A DNA stretch of 64,000 nt from Platynereis dumerilii (Eukaryota > Annelida > Polychaeta > Phyllodocida > Nereididae): the NCBI GenBank assembly GCA_026936325.1, contig JAPTHN010000004.1, positions 33,163,910 to 33,227,909 on the forward strand, given 5' to 3'. Shown here piece after piece: positions 30,271-41,849 of this stretch. The notes beneath the pieces are model-generated. The model saw nothing but the letters and a program-made list of their open reading frames with translations, searched no databases and had not been told where the DNA came from. Both the position numbers and the translations under genes were made by a program. How positions within the stretch are numbered: position 1 is the first letter of the stretch; every line of letters begins with the position of its first letter.

Positions 30271-30459
30271 CACTCTAAAAAAATTCAGACAAAATTGGTT
30301 TTTTAGATTCAAAATGGTTTTTTGAAAAACCAAATTTCAATGCAAAAAACCAAAATGGATTTTTTTTAAAATCCATTTTGGTTTTGCATTGAAATTTGGT
30401 TTTTCAAAAAACCATTTTGAATCTAAAAAACCAATTTTGTCCCGACATTTTTTAGAGTG
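30271..30459. mobile_element. near-perfect palindromic MITE, 189 bp, TA-flanked
   Basis: Starts CACTCTAAAAAAATTC and ends ATTTTTTAGAGTG, with TA on both sides. Arms of about 90 bases are almost exact complements (for example ATTGGTTTTTTAGATTC against GAATCTAAAAAACCAAT) meeting near 30366. Typical of mariner-type foldback MITEs; the little-changed arms point to a young or conversion-maintained copy. Confidence 0.85.
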
Positions 30460-30977
30460 TAGTTCAGGATTCCAACCAGAACTCTGTGATTTTCATCAAA
30501 CTGATGTGACCACTATGGTATCTTTCTCATAGGTTGCCAATGTCACAATAACACCATGGTTAGGATTTATATTGTAACTCTCTATAAATATCAACTAATA
30601 TGATTTTTAACAATTCTGCTTCAGCACTAAAGCTTTCAGTAGGTGATACACAGTTCCGCCCTGATATTCCAAAACCAATGGATCTTAATTTCTTATAATT
30701 TCCAAATCTGACAACCGACAATGTTCCATGCTGCGATCATTTAGTCCCTTTGGGACAGCATTACCATGCAGGAGATTCCGCTTGCGACACTGTCCCTAGT
30801 TTTGTATGTAAATGTTATTTGGGAAAAATGAAGACCATGTCATTCTAAAAATAAAAAAAAGTGCAGCTCCCTCCACAAAGATGACGGTTGAGCTGCCCCG
30901 GCTGAGACTCGGTATACCAGCACAAGTCAAGTCATTAAATTGGCGCCCGCTTGTATCAGTCACAGTGTCTGTACTGA

Positions 30978-32143
30978 TAGTATTTCACTTTGGATGATAG
31001 TATTTCTCTGTAGATGATGGTGTTTGACTGTTGGGTGATGGTATTTCACTTTGGATGATAGTATTTCACTTTGGATGATAGTATTTCACTGTGGATGAAG
31101 GTATTTCACTGTGGATGACAGTATTTCACTGTGGATGATGGTATTTCACAGTGGATGATAGTATTTCACTGTGGATGATAGTATTTCACTGTGGATGATA
31201 GTATTTCACTTTGGATGATAGTATTTCACTGTGGATGATAGTATTTCACTGTGGATGATGGTATTTCACTGTGGATGATAGTATTTCACTTTGGATGATA
31301 GTATTTCACTTTGGATGATAGTATTTCACTGTGGATGATAGTATTTCACTGTGGATGATAGTATTTCACTGTGGATGATAGTATTTCACAGTGGATGATA
31401 GTATTTCACTGTGGATGATAGTATTTCACTGTGGATGATAGTATTTCACTTTGGATGATAGTATTTCACTGTGGATGATGGTATTTCACTGTGGATGATG
31501 GTATTTCACTGTGGATGATGGTATTTTACTTTAGATGATGGTATTTCACTATGGATGATAGTATTTCATTGTGGATGATAGTGTTTCACTGTGGATAATG
31601 GTATTTCGCTGTGGATGATAATATTTCATGGTTGATAATAGTATTTCACTGTGGATGTAGTATTTCACTTTGGATGAGGGTATTTCACTGTGGATGATAG
31701 TATTTCACTGAGGATGATGGTATTTCACTATGGATGATAGTATTTCACTTTGGGTGATAGTATTTCACTATGGATGATAGTATTTCACTGTGGATGATGG
31801 TATTTCACTGTGGATGAAGGTATTTCACTGTGGATATTGGCATTTCACTGTGTATGATAATATTTCATGGTTGATAATAGTATTTCACTGTGGATGCAGT
31901 ATTTCACTGTGGATGATAGTATTTCACTATGGATGATAGTATTTCACTGTGGATGATGGTATTTCACTATGGATGATAGTATTTCACTGTGGATGATGGT
32001 ATTTCACTATGGATGATAGTATTTCACTGTGGATAATGGTATTTCACTGTGGATGCAGTATTTCACTTTGGATGAGGGTATTTCACTGTGGATGATGGTA
32101 TTTCACTGTGGATAATAGTATTTCACTGTAGATGATGGTGTAT
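30978..32143. repeat. 20-bp minisatellite array, about 58 copies
   Basis: The unit is GTATTTCACTGTGGATGATA. Variants are common at the G/T of TGTGG/TTTGG and at the last bases (ATA, ATG, AAG, ACA). A few units have lost one or two bases near 31660 and 31890. The same unit forms a second array at 45108-45715. No coding frame is kept. Confidence 0.95.
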
Positions 32144-32610
32144 GACTCAATCCCTGCTTGTATTTGAATACTTTTAATTTCTGGTTTTTCAAGCCAAGTT
32201 TGTCAAACATACAGTTGTGCTTGAAAGTTTCTGAAACCCTGGCACTTTTTACCTTATTTGTGCGAATCTCTCCAACAAACACGGGCATAGTTTATAAATT
32301 TAATAAAACAACACCATTTTTTGTATGTAAGCATATGTATTCATAAGAAATAATGACATTTAGATATGATTTTATGATGAAAGACTCCAAATTTAAACTG
32401 TGTGTTCAAAAATTTCTGAACCCTTCTGTAGATAAACAACTTGGGATGGCCCCCTTTTACTGAAATAAATGTTTCCAAACACTTTGTATGGTTATGGAGT
32501 ACCAATTGGCAGATTTTCTGTTGTTGTTTTGTTTTTTCATCTCAGAAAAACTGCCTCTTTATACAATTGCTCACCACTTAATTATGTTAATTAGATTTTT
32601 CACCTTATTG
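32144..32610. other. stretch after the minisatellite
   Basis: AT-rich with no feature recognised. Confidence 0.3.
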
Positions 32611-32619
32611 TCAATCTCT

Positions 32620-33160
32620 TAATCCCATCATGCCCCTGCATGTGACCTTCTGCATATTGTCTGCGCCTTCCTGACGCCTTCTGAATGTTGTCTTGGCTTT
32701 CCTGACACCTTCTGCAAGCTGTCTGTAAGGGTTCCTCATGTTCCTCATCATTCCTAATAGCTCCTTGGCAGTTTCAGCATTGGTTCCTCAATACTTCCTT
32801 GTGCCTTCTGCACGTTAGCATGTCCGCAGCGCCTTCAGCATACCTTCAGCATACCTTCAGTAAGCCTTCCTGAACATTCTTGAAGCTTTCAGCAGCGCAG
32901 AAAGGGCCAGGAAAGCTTCAAGAAGATAATGAGGGGTTCCTGAAGGGTTCAGGCAAGCTAGAAAGCCTGCGGGACATCGTCACGACAACAAGGATAAGTC
33001 GCCGAAGGAACCAGGAAATCAATTTCAGCATCCAAATTTTGCTCTGGAACAAAATTTAGATGCTGAATTGGCTCTGCTAAAGGTGCTGAAGCATCGGGAA
33101 GCATTCAGGAACCTGGAAGATTTCAGGAAGACAAGGCAACATTCTGAAGGGATGGGTAAT
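32620..33160. repeat. CTTC/GAAG motif-rich foldback region
   Basis: The left half is dense in CCTTCTG, CCTTCAGCATA and TTCCTGA, and the right half (from about 32890) in the complements CAGGAA, CTGAAGG and TTCAGGAA. A hairpin with arms TTCAGCATCCAAATTTTGCT and its near complement lies at 33027-33070. Probably a degraded foldback element just downstream of the receptor gene. Confidence 0.5.
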
Positions 33161-33189
33161 TTTCAATTCTACATATTTCAACCTTTTCA

Positions 33190-33277
33190 ATTCAGTTGAA
33201 CACCTAACAAAATTTAGAACATTTTTTCGGCTTAGGTTCTTTATATATATCATCAGGAACCTCTTGCGTTAAGAGTG
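33190..33277 (-). mobile_element. MITE end at the receptor stop codon
   Basis: On the minus strand ACTCTTAACGCAAGAGGTTC, CTGATGATATATAT and AAGAACCTA match the left end of the element at 36567-36898 over about 42 bases with 4 or 5 differences. The receptor stop TGA (33255-33253) lies within it. The other end was not found. Confidence 0.65.
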
Positions 33278-36200
33278 AAGTGTGAGCAGTTGCACGGAAA
33301 ATTGATTGAATTGTACTGCATCTCAATAAAAAGAACCATCAATGAACAGAATAAACCGCAGGCCAAAGCGAGAAGAGGTCCTACGATGATGTTAACAAAT
33401 ATAGTCGGAGTCTGTTTATCTTTTTCCAACTCTCTTCGACAGTGTTCTGTGTTGAAATATGATTTCTCGTACTTGGAAATCCAGTGAGACATTATTCCAC
33501 TTCTTTGTAGGGCCAAAATACTGAATTAAAAACAAATGAGATATTATGTGTACACAGGTAGCAGGCGACACTGACAGCCAAAATATATTCTGTGGCAGCT
33601 GGTCCATTCTTTTTTAAAAATAGGGTGGATCATTTTACTGTGAAAACGGCACTTAGTAAGTCACGACAGCGGAAGATACGTATGTGTTGGAAGATTGTTA
33701 CAGCTAGAATATGTTACCTGCTCCACCAAAATGAGTTCAAAGTAGGCAATCTGCATTTTCCGGAAATGAACAAAATGTGCCAAAAGGTCACATTTTGATA
33801 ATTTTTAGCTGTTGGTACCAAGTTTTAGCAAAAATAATTTGCTTTGATTATTTAAGACCATCTTAACCAAAATTGGATTTTAAATTATCTAAATTGGGCA
33901 TCATTCTTGATTTTCCTAGTTCTTTTATTGTAATGGCAGGAAATTCAAATGCCATTTTCTCAAAGTTCGATGTTTCGTATCATCAATGTTTGAGGTGCCA
34001 TATCTTTGGATTGGGTGGAGATATCAAGACAAATGAAACATTATTTTAAAGCCAAATTCCAGTAGAACAAAGTCATTTTCACAACTGAATATGATAGGTC
34101 GACTTAACGACTTTGAACCCATTTTGGTGGGGCAGGTCTCGTATAGCCAGATTAAAATGATGTTCAAAAGAAAATTTAGAGGCATATTAAACCTATTCTA
34201 CCTGCAGAATTTACTTAACTGTCATTTTAAGCTGAATATAGGAAGATAAATTCCTTTAAAATGCAAGCAAATAGACTTCATGCCATGAAAAAGTCTTGTT
34301 TTGTTTACAAATCAAACAATGCAAGGCTCTCCTTAAATAAATTGATCAATCATTCACAATCATGTAACATCACTTTGGATGGAAAGAAATTACAGTCCTT
34401 GTCATATTTTAGCTAAAGTCATTTTTAAACTGGGTCAGATTCCCCAGCTTCTAGCCAATGTTGATCCTCCAAAGCATCACAGTTTCAACATGGTGTCAGA
34501 GTAAGCATTTTATCTGGGATAGCCCCAGCAACCACATCATCACAGCTTGATAGCCAATGGGCTGACAGTAAACTATGCATCACAGTTCAAACATTGATAT
34601 ATTGAAGGAAGCATTACATTTGTGATCCCAATGATCTATCACAGGCAATCACCAGTCTAATCCTACCAAATGGCAGCTTTGTGAGCATTCACAGTAGACA
34701 ACTGTTATTATACCATTCGACACCTCTGTCAGCCAATCACATGCCAGTATTGCAGGGAAATAATTCCCATATTCTTTGTTGTTCAGTTATCCTCTCATGT
34801 TTGACTGTTTGTCTCAAGGTATAAGCCAGTTATTCACAATGGGATCAGGAATATGTGTTTATCACACCTCGGGCTAAAGCCCTCGGATGATAAATCACAT
34901 ATTCCCTCTCCCGTGGTGAATAACCTATACTAATTCCCACAGAGTTGTTTAAAATCTACAAACTTGCTTATTTACAAATTTAAACTTTGATGGAACTTGC
35001 TGAAAGAAAAGGCTTCGATAATTTGTTTGTAAACACATGGATTACGTGATGTATATTTGTTCTGGCAGCCCATTGGCTGAGAGGTTGCGATGTCGAACTT
35101 GCATGGGTTTTCCCAGACCCAATTTTCACTCTGACAATGAGTTGAAACTGTGATGCTCAATTTTGGTGGATTCACATTGGCTAGAAGCCGGGGGAATCTG
35201 ACCCATTTAAAATGACATCATAGCTTTAAGCTAATTTACAAAAAGTGCAATGCTAGAATAGAGTCTTCTCTGACATCACAGTTCAACAGCATAGAAAAGA
35301 ACTTGAGATTCCACGTAAATATGACGAGGACTGTAAATCTTGACGACTTACTGTTCATCGAATTTCTCCTTGAGCCTTGATCCCTTCTGGACAGCAAAGG
35401 CTAAATCCGATCCATAGGCTCTTTTTTTCGCCACATGTATTCGACAGTCAAATTTTCTAAATGCCTTCAGACCTTCAATACTCGCAGCTATGGCTACTTT
35501 CCCTGATGCTAAACGCTCTATAAAAACTGCTACAGGATCAGCGAATGACAGCATTTCATCAGCATAGGGAAATATTTGGTTCTTCCAGATATCGGCAAGG
35601 GGACCTTTCTTTGCTTCCTGGAAATAATAAAAGGTTTAAAGTTTAGTAGATGCCCAAAACTTCATATTTCGTAATGGAATGACTGGTATAGTTCACTGCC
35701 CATATATTTGCCATACAGTTTTATGACCCATATATTTGGACTTTTACATTTTACATTTCATTTTTGAAGGCCTATATGATTTAATATTTTGTCTCTACAT
35801 GTACAGCACCACAGAGCAGGTTCTCTGGTTGAGGCACTTTATAAATGTCTAAAATAAATAAAATTAAAAAAATTGCCAGATTAGAACGGTGAGGCTCTTG
35901 TTGGGGATCATGCAGGGGTGCTGGAAGGAAACGCAGGCGCAGGGGCGGCAGATGAAAAAGGGCAAATAATGTTCCCGCCAGTTTGGCGTGACAAAATTTA
36001 AAAAGAGAGTCAATAATAATTTTGAATATATATATATAATTACTGATTTGTGCCTAGAATTACTAAAATAAGGCAGAAAAATGTTTTTTTATTGGATAAA
36101 AAGGGCACACATTGCCCACTCTCAATTGAATTTTGAATTCCCTGTCTCACAGAGCTCTATGGGATTTACGTCCCCCATGCCCCTTTCCCTTGGCCATTTT

Positions 36201-39200
36201 ACTTTTGAAGTTCGGACAAAAGTCCCATGCACATACCCCGTAGTCATAATTGCAATCAATTAATTTTCTTAACATACCTTGAAAGTTTCTAGAGCAGAGG
36301 ACCCTTTGTAAGTGAGCATTTTGTAATCTTTTCTCGCCGCTAATTCCTCGACTGAGTCGATTGTTTCGGGTTTGGCAGGGACCGCTGCCATGGCAACAAG
36401 AACTGACACATATAATGTTGTCACTATGACTGACATTATATTCCAACAGGCAAAGATGCTCCGTAAACGAGACGACTGGTTGTCACAAAGTGCCACACCT
36501 GATAAAATAAAATAATTCATTTGTTGCTATGACAGACATACTCTTGCTCATCAATATGGAATATACACTCTTAACGCAAAAGGTTCTTGATGGTATATAT
36601 GAAGAACCCACAACCGAGAAAAAGTTTCTAAATTTTTTTAGGGTTCAAGCAAATTGAAAAAGTTTAATACTTGGTGGGAACGCCTTCTGATAGGACCTAT
36701 ATATATGCTCTTTTCTTGAGAGAAAGGAGTTCCATTGTGGGAGTTCAGTGCAGCTGGATTATGCAAGTGTTGCTTTTGTTAGCTGTTGGAACCTTTTAAA
36801 AAGTTGAATAATTAACCGTTTAGGGTTCCTTAAATGATAAATCTATACCAGCTAAAGAACCTTTAAAGGTTCCATATAAAACCTTTTTGTTAACAGTGCA
36901 CTTGCTGTTGCAAAGTGCCAAAACGGATAAAATCGAAGAGTTAATGTCACCGTGCCTGACATTTTAAAGGAGCTGTGGGCATGGACGGACTGGCCTTTGT
37001 GGCCGAGTGATAGCTGCCACAGGCCCCATCACTCAGCTGGGCCTATGTATGGTGCAAAACACAAAAAAAAAATCAAGAAAAGAGCCAACATGTATATCTT
37101 TGTGACCAAGTTTGTGACTGCAGGATACAATCAAACTTTTTGGTGATAGCCCCAATTTGAGAGGGCCCTTTGAATGGTCTATATGGGAAAGAGCTTTTCC
37201 ACCTTGGCGTTAGTGGAGTGATGATGAAAATAGGAATATGGGACCCTTCGACTCACTTTGCCACGAGGCCTGAAATGTCGCCAGTCCGCCCCTGGCAGTG
37301 TGTGCAGATTGAAATAAAATTCTACTTCTACTTCTACTTCTACTTGGATACTGGACTAGGGCAGTTGCATCGACGTCCAAACGTCGTAAAATTTGAATGA
37401 ATGTACATGTATGACTGTGTACTTTTCGGGTTAAATGGTCAGCCCCTTGGTATGACATGTATGACAAAATGCCAGCTTGTGATTGTAAATGTGAGTTTTG
37501 CATACTTACTCTGTTTAAAGCCAGCGCCGAACATGTCGAGTGCAATATCTGTGAGTAAGCACCATGAGCCCTTGCTCCCTGGCCCACCATCCTTGGTCGC
37601 AATTAAGTATATTACTAAGCTAGATACCAACCAAGCTGCAATTAATACTAATGTAGTAGTTAAAGTCAAAGGTCGAAAAGTCACAAAAATGTCCTGCGAA
37701 GGTGGCTGTAGATATGTGGCAAATCCAACTTCATCTTCATTATATGAAGTCAAAAAATCAACAACTTTCTGTCTGTCGTATGTTGGAGTAATGGCTCCTA
37801 CCGATAAATCAACCTCCTGGAAACAGAAATGATTCTTTATATGCATAGATAGTTGTTTAAGAAGGTTTGAGTGATTGATCTTCAAAAATTAAACACAGTT
37901 CACATTGTTTTTCAAAGTGTTTTCATCAATAATTATTATTTGAATAATTTTTCAGACAAGATTAATTTTCAACTCCTGCGACTCCAACTCGGACCCCGAC
38001 TCAACCCAAAAACCTCCAACTCCAGGACTCTGACTCTGACTCCAACTCCAAAGCCCTGGCACTACACCATCAACATCGATAAATAACTATCAAATTAGAG
38101 ACCATGTTTTTCACTGCAAGTAGGATAACCTACCTTGTTGACCAGCAGGCCGATTAATCCATCTCTTTCAGTGCTGTAAGTTGTGGCTGGCACGGTCTCA
38201 AATCTTAAAGAAAATACACCCCAAATCGTTTCTTCAGAAAAAAAGCAACATACCATCACTCATTTGACAATTTTTTGGTCTTTCTTTGCAATATTCATGA
38301 AAATATTCATTCTCGCGTTTTTCTCTGATTTCACGATTTCAAATATCAAATAGTATATTTCATCTTTAGCCTCAAAGTTATGACCTCAGTGAATAGGCAA
38401 ATAAACGTAGGAGGCAGCGGAAAAACAATAGTTTCAGTTTGGGAGTTTTGGGCAGAACATTTTGTGAATTTATTATTTTGGGAAAATTTGGGTAATATTT
38501 CTTGAAATTCTTGTGTAGTCCTCGGGAAATTTTAATCACCTAGGTCCTACACCCATGCGCTCATCGGAAATGCAAGTTTCTGATAAAAGTCTGTCACATT
38601 GGGTTGGTCCGAATTAAATTTTAATGAAAAAAAATAAACCAACAGGAAAACCTCTGACTGAACTTATCTGTCAGAGTTCTAAGTTACTCACGTAAAATTG
38701 TAAGCACGAGATAGGGACCGCAAGATGTCAAAGACAAGTCCATAGTATACTGTTCCATTGTTCCCAGTTACTGCTCTGTTGTAGTAAATGTAATCCTTAA
38801 AAGGAAACAACAGATATAATACATGCATAGGTTTCACAACCCATCCATGCAGAACATCATTACTACACAAATTACAAATTACTGAAAGTCTTGCTACCCA
38901 TCCAGAACCTCATTATTACACAAATTACAAATTACTGAAAGTCTTGCTATCCATCCAGAACCTCGTTATTACACAAATTACAAATTACTGAAAGTCTTGC
39001 TACCCATCCAGAACCTCGTTATTACACAAATTATAAATTAGTGAAAGTCTTGCTATCCATCCAGAACCTCGTTATTACACAAATTACAAATTACTGAAAG
39101 TCTTGCTACCCATCCAGTTCCTCATTATTACACAAATTATAAATTAGTGAAAGTCTTGCTATCCATCCAGAACCTCGTTATTACACAAATTACAAATTAC

Positions 39201-39814
39201 TGAAAGTCTTGCTATCCATCCAGAACCTCATTATTACACAAATTACAAATTACTGAAAGTCTTGCTACCCATCCAGAACCTCGTTATTACACAAATTACA
39301 AATTACTGAAAGTCTTGCTACCCATCCAGAACATGACTACACAAATTACAAATTACTGAAGTCTTGTAATTCACCGGGAGCCACATTATAATTAAACAAA
39401 TTACATTTTCAAAGTCCTGCTACTCACCCAGAACCCTGTCATTACACAAATTACATAATACTGAACTCTTCCTTAACAAATAACTGAAGTCTTGCTGCCC
39501 GTCCAGAACTTCATTACCCAAAATTACATTATTACATTTTTTCTGAAGTCTCTCAACCTATCCTCAACAAGAGTAACAAATTACTGAAGTCCTAGTACCT
39601 ATCAAGAACATCTTTATTACACAAATTATATATTGCTGATGTCTTGCTGCACAAATTACTGCTACCGATCCAGAACCTTATGACTACAAAAATTGCAAAC
39701 ATGTATTAATGAAGTCTCACCACCTGCCCAGAACCTCGTTATTAGCTACACAACTTACATTATTATTTCTGAAGTCTTTCTACCTACCGGTGGTACAGCA
39801 ACACGTAAACGCAT
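33253..39814 (-). CDS. glutamate-receptor-like (iGluR/IR family) channel lacking an amino-terminal domain
   Basis: Exons on the minus strand: 39814-39788 (candidate first), 38795-38692, 38203-38134, 37816-37510, 36498-36278, 35617-35352 and 33520-33253. Phases agree throughout, giving 420 residues. LRVAVPP opens the S1 lobe. AITPTYDRQKVVDF keeps the Arg that holds the ligand carboxylate in iGluRs. M1 is about residues 117-139, the pore loop 150-167 (SWCLLTDIALDMFGAG), M3 183-210, S2 211-370 and M4 372-399. The usual SYTANLAAF of M3 is replaced by LYVSVLVAMAAV, and the S2 acidic ligand contact seems absent (AIAASIEG). The S2 disulfide cysteines (FDC, EHC) remain. No amino-terminal domain or signal peptide was found. 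The last eight or so residues and the stop lie in a transposon end. Probably a plasma-membrane cation channel; ligand unknown. Confidence 0.82.
33713..34139. mobile_element. MITE, GTGACCYGCTCC family, copy 2
   Basis: Starts GTTACCTGCTCCACCAAAAT and ends CATTTTGGTGGGGCAGGTCTC. The interior matches 24514-24934. It lies in the last intron of the receptor gene. Confidence 0.75.
34393..35333. mobile_element. 941-bp MITE with TA duplication in the receptor's last intron
   Basis: Starts CAGTCCTTGTCATATTT, ends AATATGACGAGGACTG, with TA on both sides (34391-34392, 35334-35335). Both arms carry GGGTCAGATTCCCC, GGCTTCTAGCCAATG and GCATCACAGTTTCAAC or complements. The middle has further sequence in tandem with other copies (55845-56105, 56490-56905). 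Its right end is 17 bases from the 5' splice site at 35351. Confidence 0.8.
35760..35875 (+). mobile_element. possible LINE or SINE 3' tail
   Basis: AGCACCACAGAGCAGG, then GGCACTTTATAAATGTC and an AATAAA-rich end resembles 3' tails of non-LTR elements. Too short to assign. Confidence 0.25.
36567..36898. mobile_element. MITE, CACTCTTAACGCAAAAGGTTC family
   Basis: Left end CACTCTTAACGCAAAAGG and right end ACCTTTTTGTTAACAGTG are inverted, and both are followed by GGTTC/GAACC boxes. It is inside a receptor intron. The same left end occurs at the receptor stop codon. Confidence 0.65.
38835..39785. repeat. 53-bp tandem repeat filling receptor intron 1
   Basis: The unit holds ACTGAAAGTCTTGCTACC, CATCCAGAACCTC and ATTATTACACAAATTACAA; repeat starts at 38881, 38934, 38987 and so on show a 53-bp period. 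About nine clean copies run to 39360, followed by about eight degenerate ones to the exon at 39788. Even the last copies keep GAAGTCTTGCTAC or similar. Confidence 0.92.
39788..39814 (-). CDS. candidate first coding exon of the receptor
   Basis: Encodes MRLRVAVPP and ends at a GTAGGT donor in phase 0, matching the next exon at 38795. LRVA is the usual opening of the iGluR ligand-binding lobe. The same frame has a stop about 39 bases upstream and no AG acceptor between them, so the Met at 39814 is the only start I can justify. A protein starting here has no signal peptide. Confidence 0.55.
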
Positions 39815-41340
39815 TCCAGATGTACAAGATATAAAATCCGACGACAGAAATTATAGGAGTAGACCAGCGAAGTATCCGCTCCGTCTAGTGTGTGACACAG
39901 AAGCAGACATACTGTGCTCATTGTGATGCGAGGCCTCCCCAGGCATCTCTGTTAGCTCATTAATATTTTAGTTGTGCTGATTGCAGATGTATGCATAATG
40001 CATTACCATATGCACCTTTTTCGTGTAATTTTTTTATGTCATTGTCAAAATCTGGGCCTATTATTCCTTGGGAAGCGTTTAGAGCTAGGGCAGGAACTTA
40101 TGTATACGCTATGCAAAATACATTTATTATTATACTATATGTAAGAGGATAGTTCAGAATTTATAATTTTGGGGGGATGGGACTTTTGTCAGAAGTTGCC
40201 GTTAAAAATTGATACCCCCTTAGGTTTCATGCAAATTTTTAGTACCCCCCCCCCCTCAAGATAAATGCAGATTTTTAGTGTCATCACCACTCAACATACA
40301 AAGCAATGCATACACATATTTATAATACATGTATATGCACACCTTAATTGGACAATTGCACACTCAGATTAATGCACTTTTGCTTGTTTGATTTGTCATG
40401 ATCAAGAGAAGGCCATTTGATTTGTCAAAACTGATTTTGGAGAAAACTCAGATGCACCTACCCTTTTGCAGACAGACAGCAAAATGTGAGTCGTGATCAT
40501 GACTCTCCCAATGTGCACATTAATTGGGACGTTAATTAAAAAATCCTTTAAACACTCCATGTGCAATAGATATTACATATAAGTAGTGCATATGACTAAA
40601 TAGAGTGCATTACAGGTGATTTCATAAGTACGCAATTCTTGGGTTCCAGACTCACCAAATACATGCCATTTTTAGTTAATCTGATTGGTTTAGAAACAAC
40701 AAAACGTCACACATTGGATTTATCAAACGTAGTAATGCTGGATTTAGCATTGATTCCTCACAGCCAAGTGTGAATGACAAGAATCGCATGGCAATGAAAT
40801 CACCTGTAACACCTTGTAGTGCCAATAGTTAATAACTTCAAACTGTTTTTAACATTTTTAACATAAACTGTCTTGGGTGTGGACATCTATGTAAGTAACA
40901 CAAAGTGTTTTGCGATAGATTTGTTCACAGAGCATAGTAATCCGCTATGCCTGAATACCAATTGTGTGCTGTCCCAGGTAATTCAGTTGACTTGGACACT
41001 AAATTTCTGAAATATAAAGTGTATCCCAATGTGCCTCATTTTCACTGTCCCAATGAGCCCCAATATGACTTAGAGGCCAAAATGCTAATTTCTCAGGCAC
41101 CAGTATGCTACCAGGATGCAAATTCATATCTGTTCATTACAATGCATCAAATTCGTACAAGCATTGAGAAAGCCTCATTGTTCATGGTTTGTCCAGAGAA
41201 TGGTTTGAATTGAAGCCCTCTGAATTTGCTTTAGTAGTAGGAAAACAAACTTTTCCTCGCTATACTTTTGCATGTGGCTGTAATTTGTATAAAAAACGAT
41301 AGAAACATTAGGATGCAAAATTACAAGATATGATGGCACT
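39815..41340. other. receptor upstream region and intergenic
   Basis: Presumed promoter side of the receptor. At 40370-40620 lies a weak copy of the GATCAAGAGAAGGCCATTTG repeat also found at 51.5, 62.3 and 63.9 kb. No gene recognised; an 88-codon open frame at 40947-41213 looks like chance. Confidence 0.35.
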
Positions 41341-41342
41341 AC

Positions 41343-41576
41343 CATAGGCGTACGGGAGGGGGGGGGGGGGCAGGGGTGGCGGTCGCCCCCCCAAAAGTTT
41401 GGGAAACAGTAAGATTTGGGCAAAAAGGCTAACAAATTTGGGCAGATGATTAGGTAAAAACTGTTTTAAATTAGTGATTTCCAGGCTATTTCTTTCGAAA
41501 TGGTGTTAAATTTAGATCTCGAAATTCGGGCAAATGTCGCTCCCCCCCCAAAAATCGCGCGTCCCGTACGCCTATG
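41343..41576. mobile_element. MITE with CATAGGCGTACGGGA ends
   Basis: Starts CATAGGCGTACGGGAGG, ends TCCCGTACGCCTATG, with G and C runs next to both ends. About 234 bases. No clear target duplication. Confidence 0.7.
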
Positions 41577-41792
41577 GGCTCTATCATATCATATATCTTG
41601 CCAGGAGCCAAGAAAACCCCATGCACCGTCCCATAGTGCCCCGGGTCCCAATGTGCCCGGTTCCCCCTATATATCAAGTTTACAGGCTGTAAGGGAAATC
41701 CAGTTTATTTGGAGGAGCCACGCAGATTTGAGGGAAGACGAGGTTAGTTGAGGAATTATAGGCAAGGGGGAGCAGATGAGGTTAGTTGAGGA

Positions 41793-41844
41793 CAGTGGCG
41801 TAACTAGGGGGTCTCGAGCGAAGGGGGGCATATGGCTGCCATTA
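41793..41844. mobile_element. hAT-like MITE, CAGTGGCGTAACTAGG family, truncated copy
   Basis: CAGTGGCGTAACTAGGGGG and TCTCGAGCG match copy 1 at 2173; the end is reduced to GGCTGCCATT. Confidence 0.55.
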
Positions 41845-41849
41845 GCTGC

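Noticed and set aside
30978-32143. CRISPR-like array
   Set aside because: Direct 20-bp repeats without spacers, in an intron-bearing animal genome; it is a minisatellite.
40947-41213. 88-codon open frame as a gene
   Set aside because: Not recognised, no splice or promoter context, and no signs of selection that can be judged by eye.
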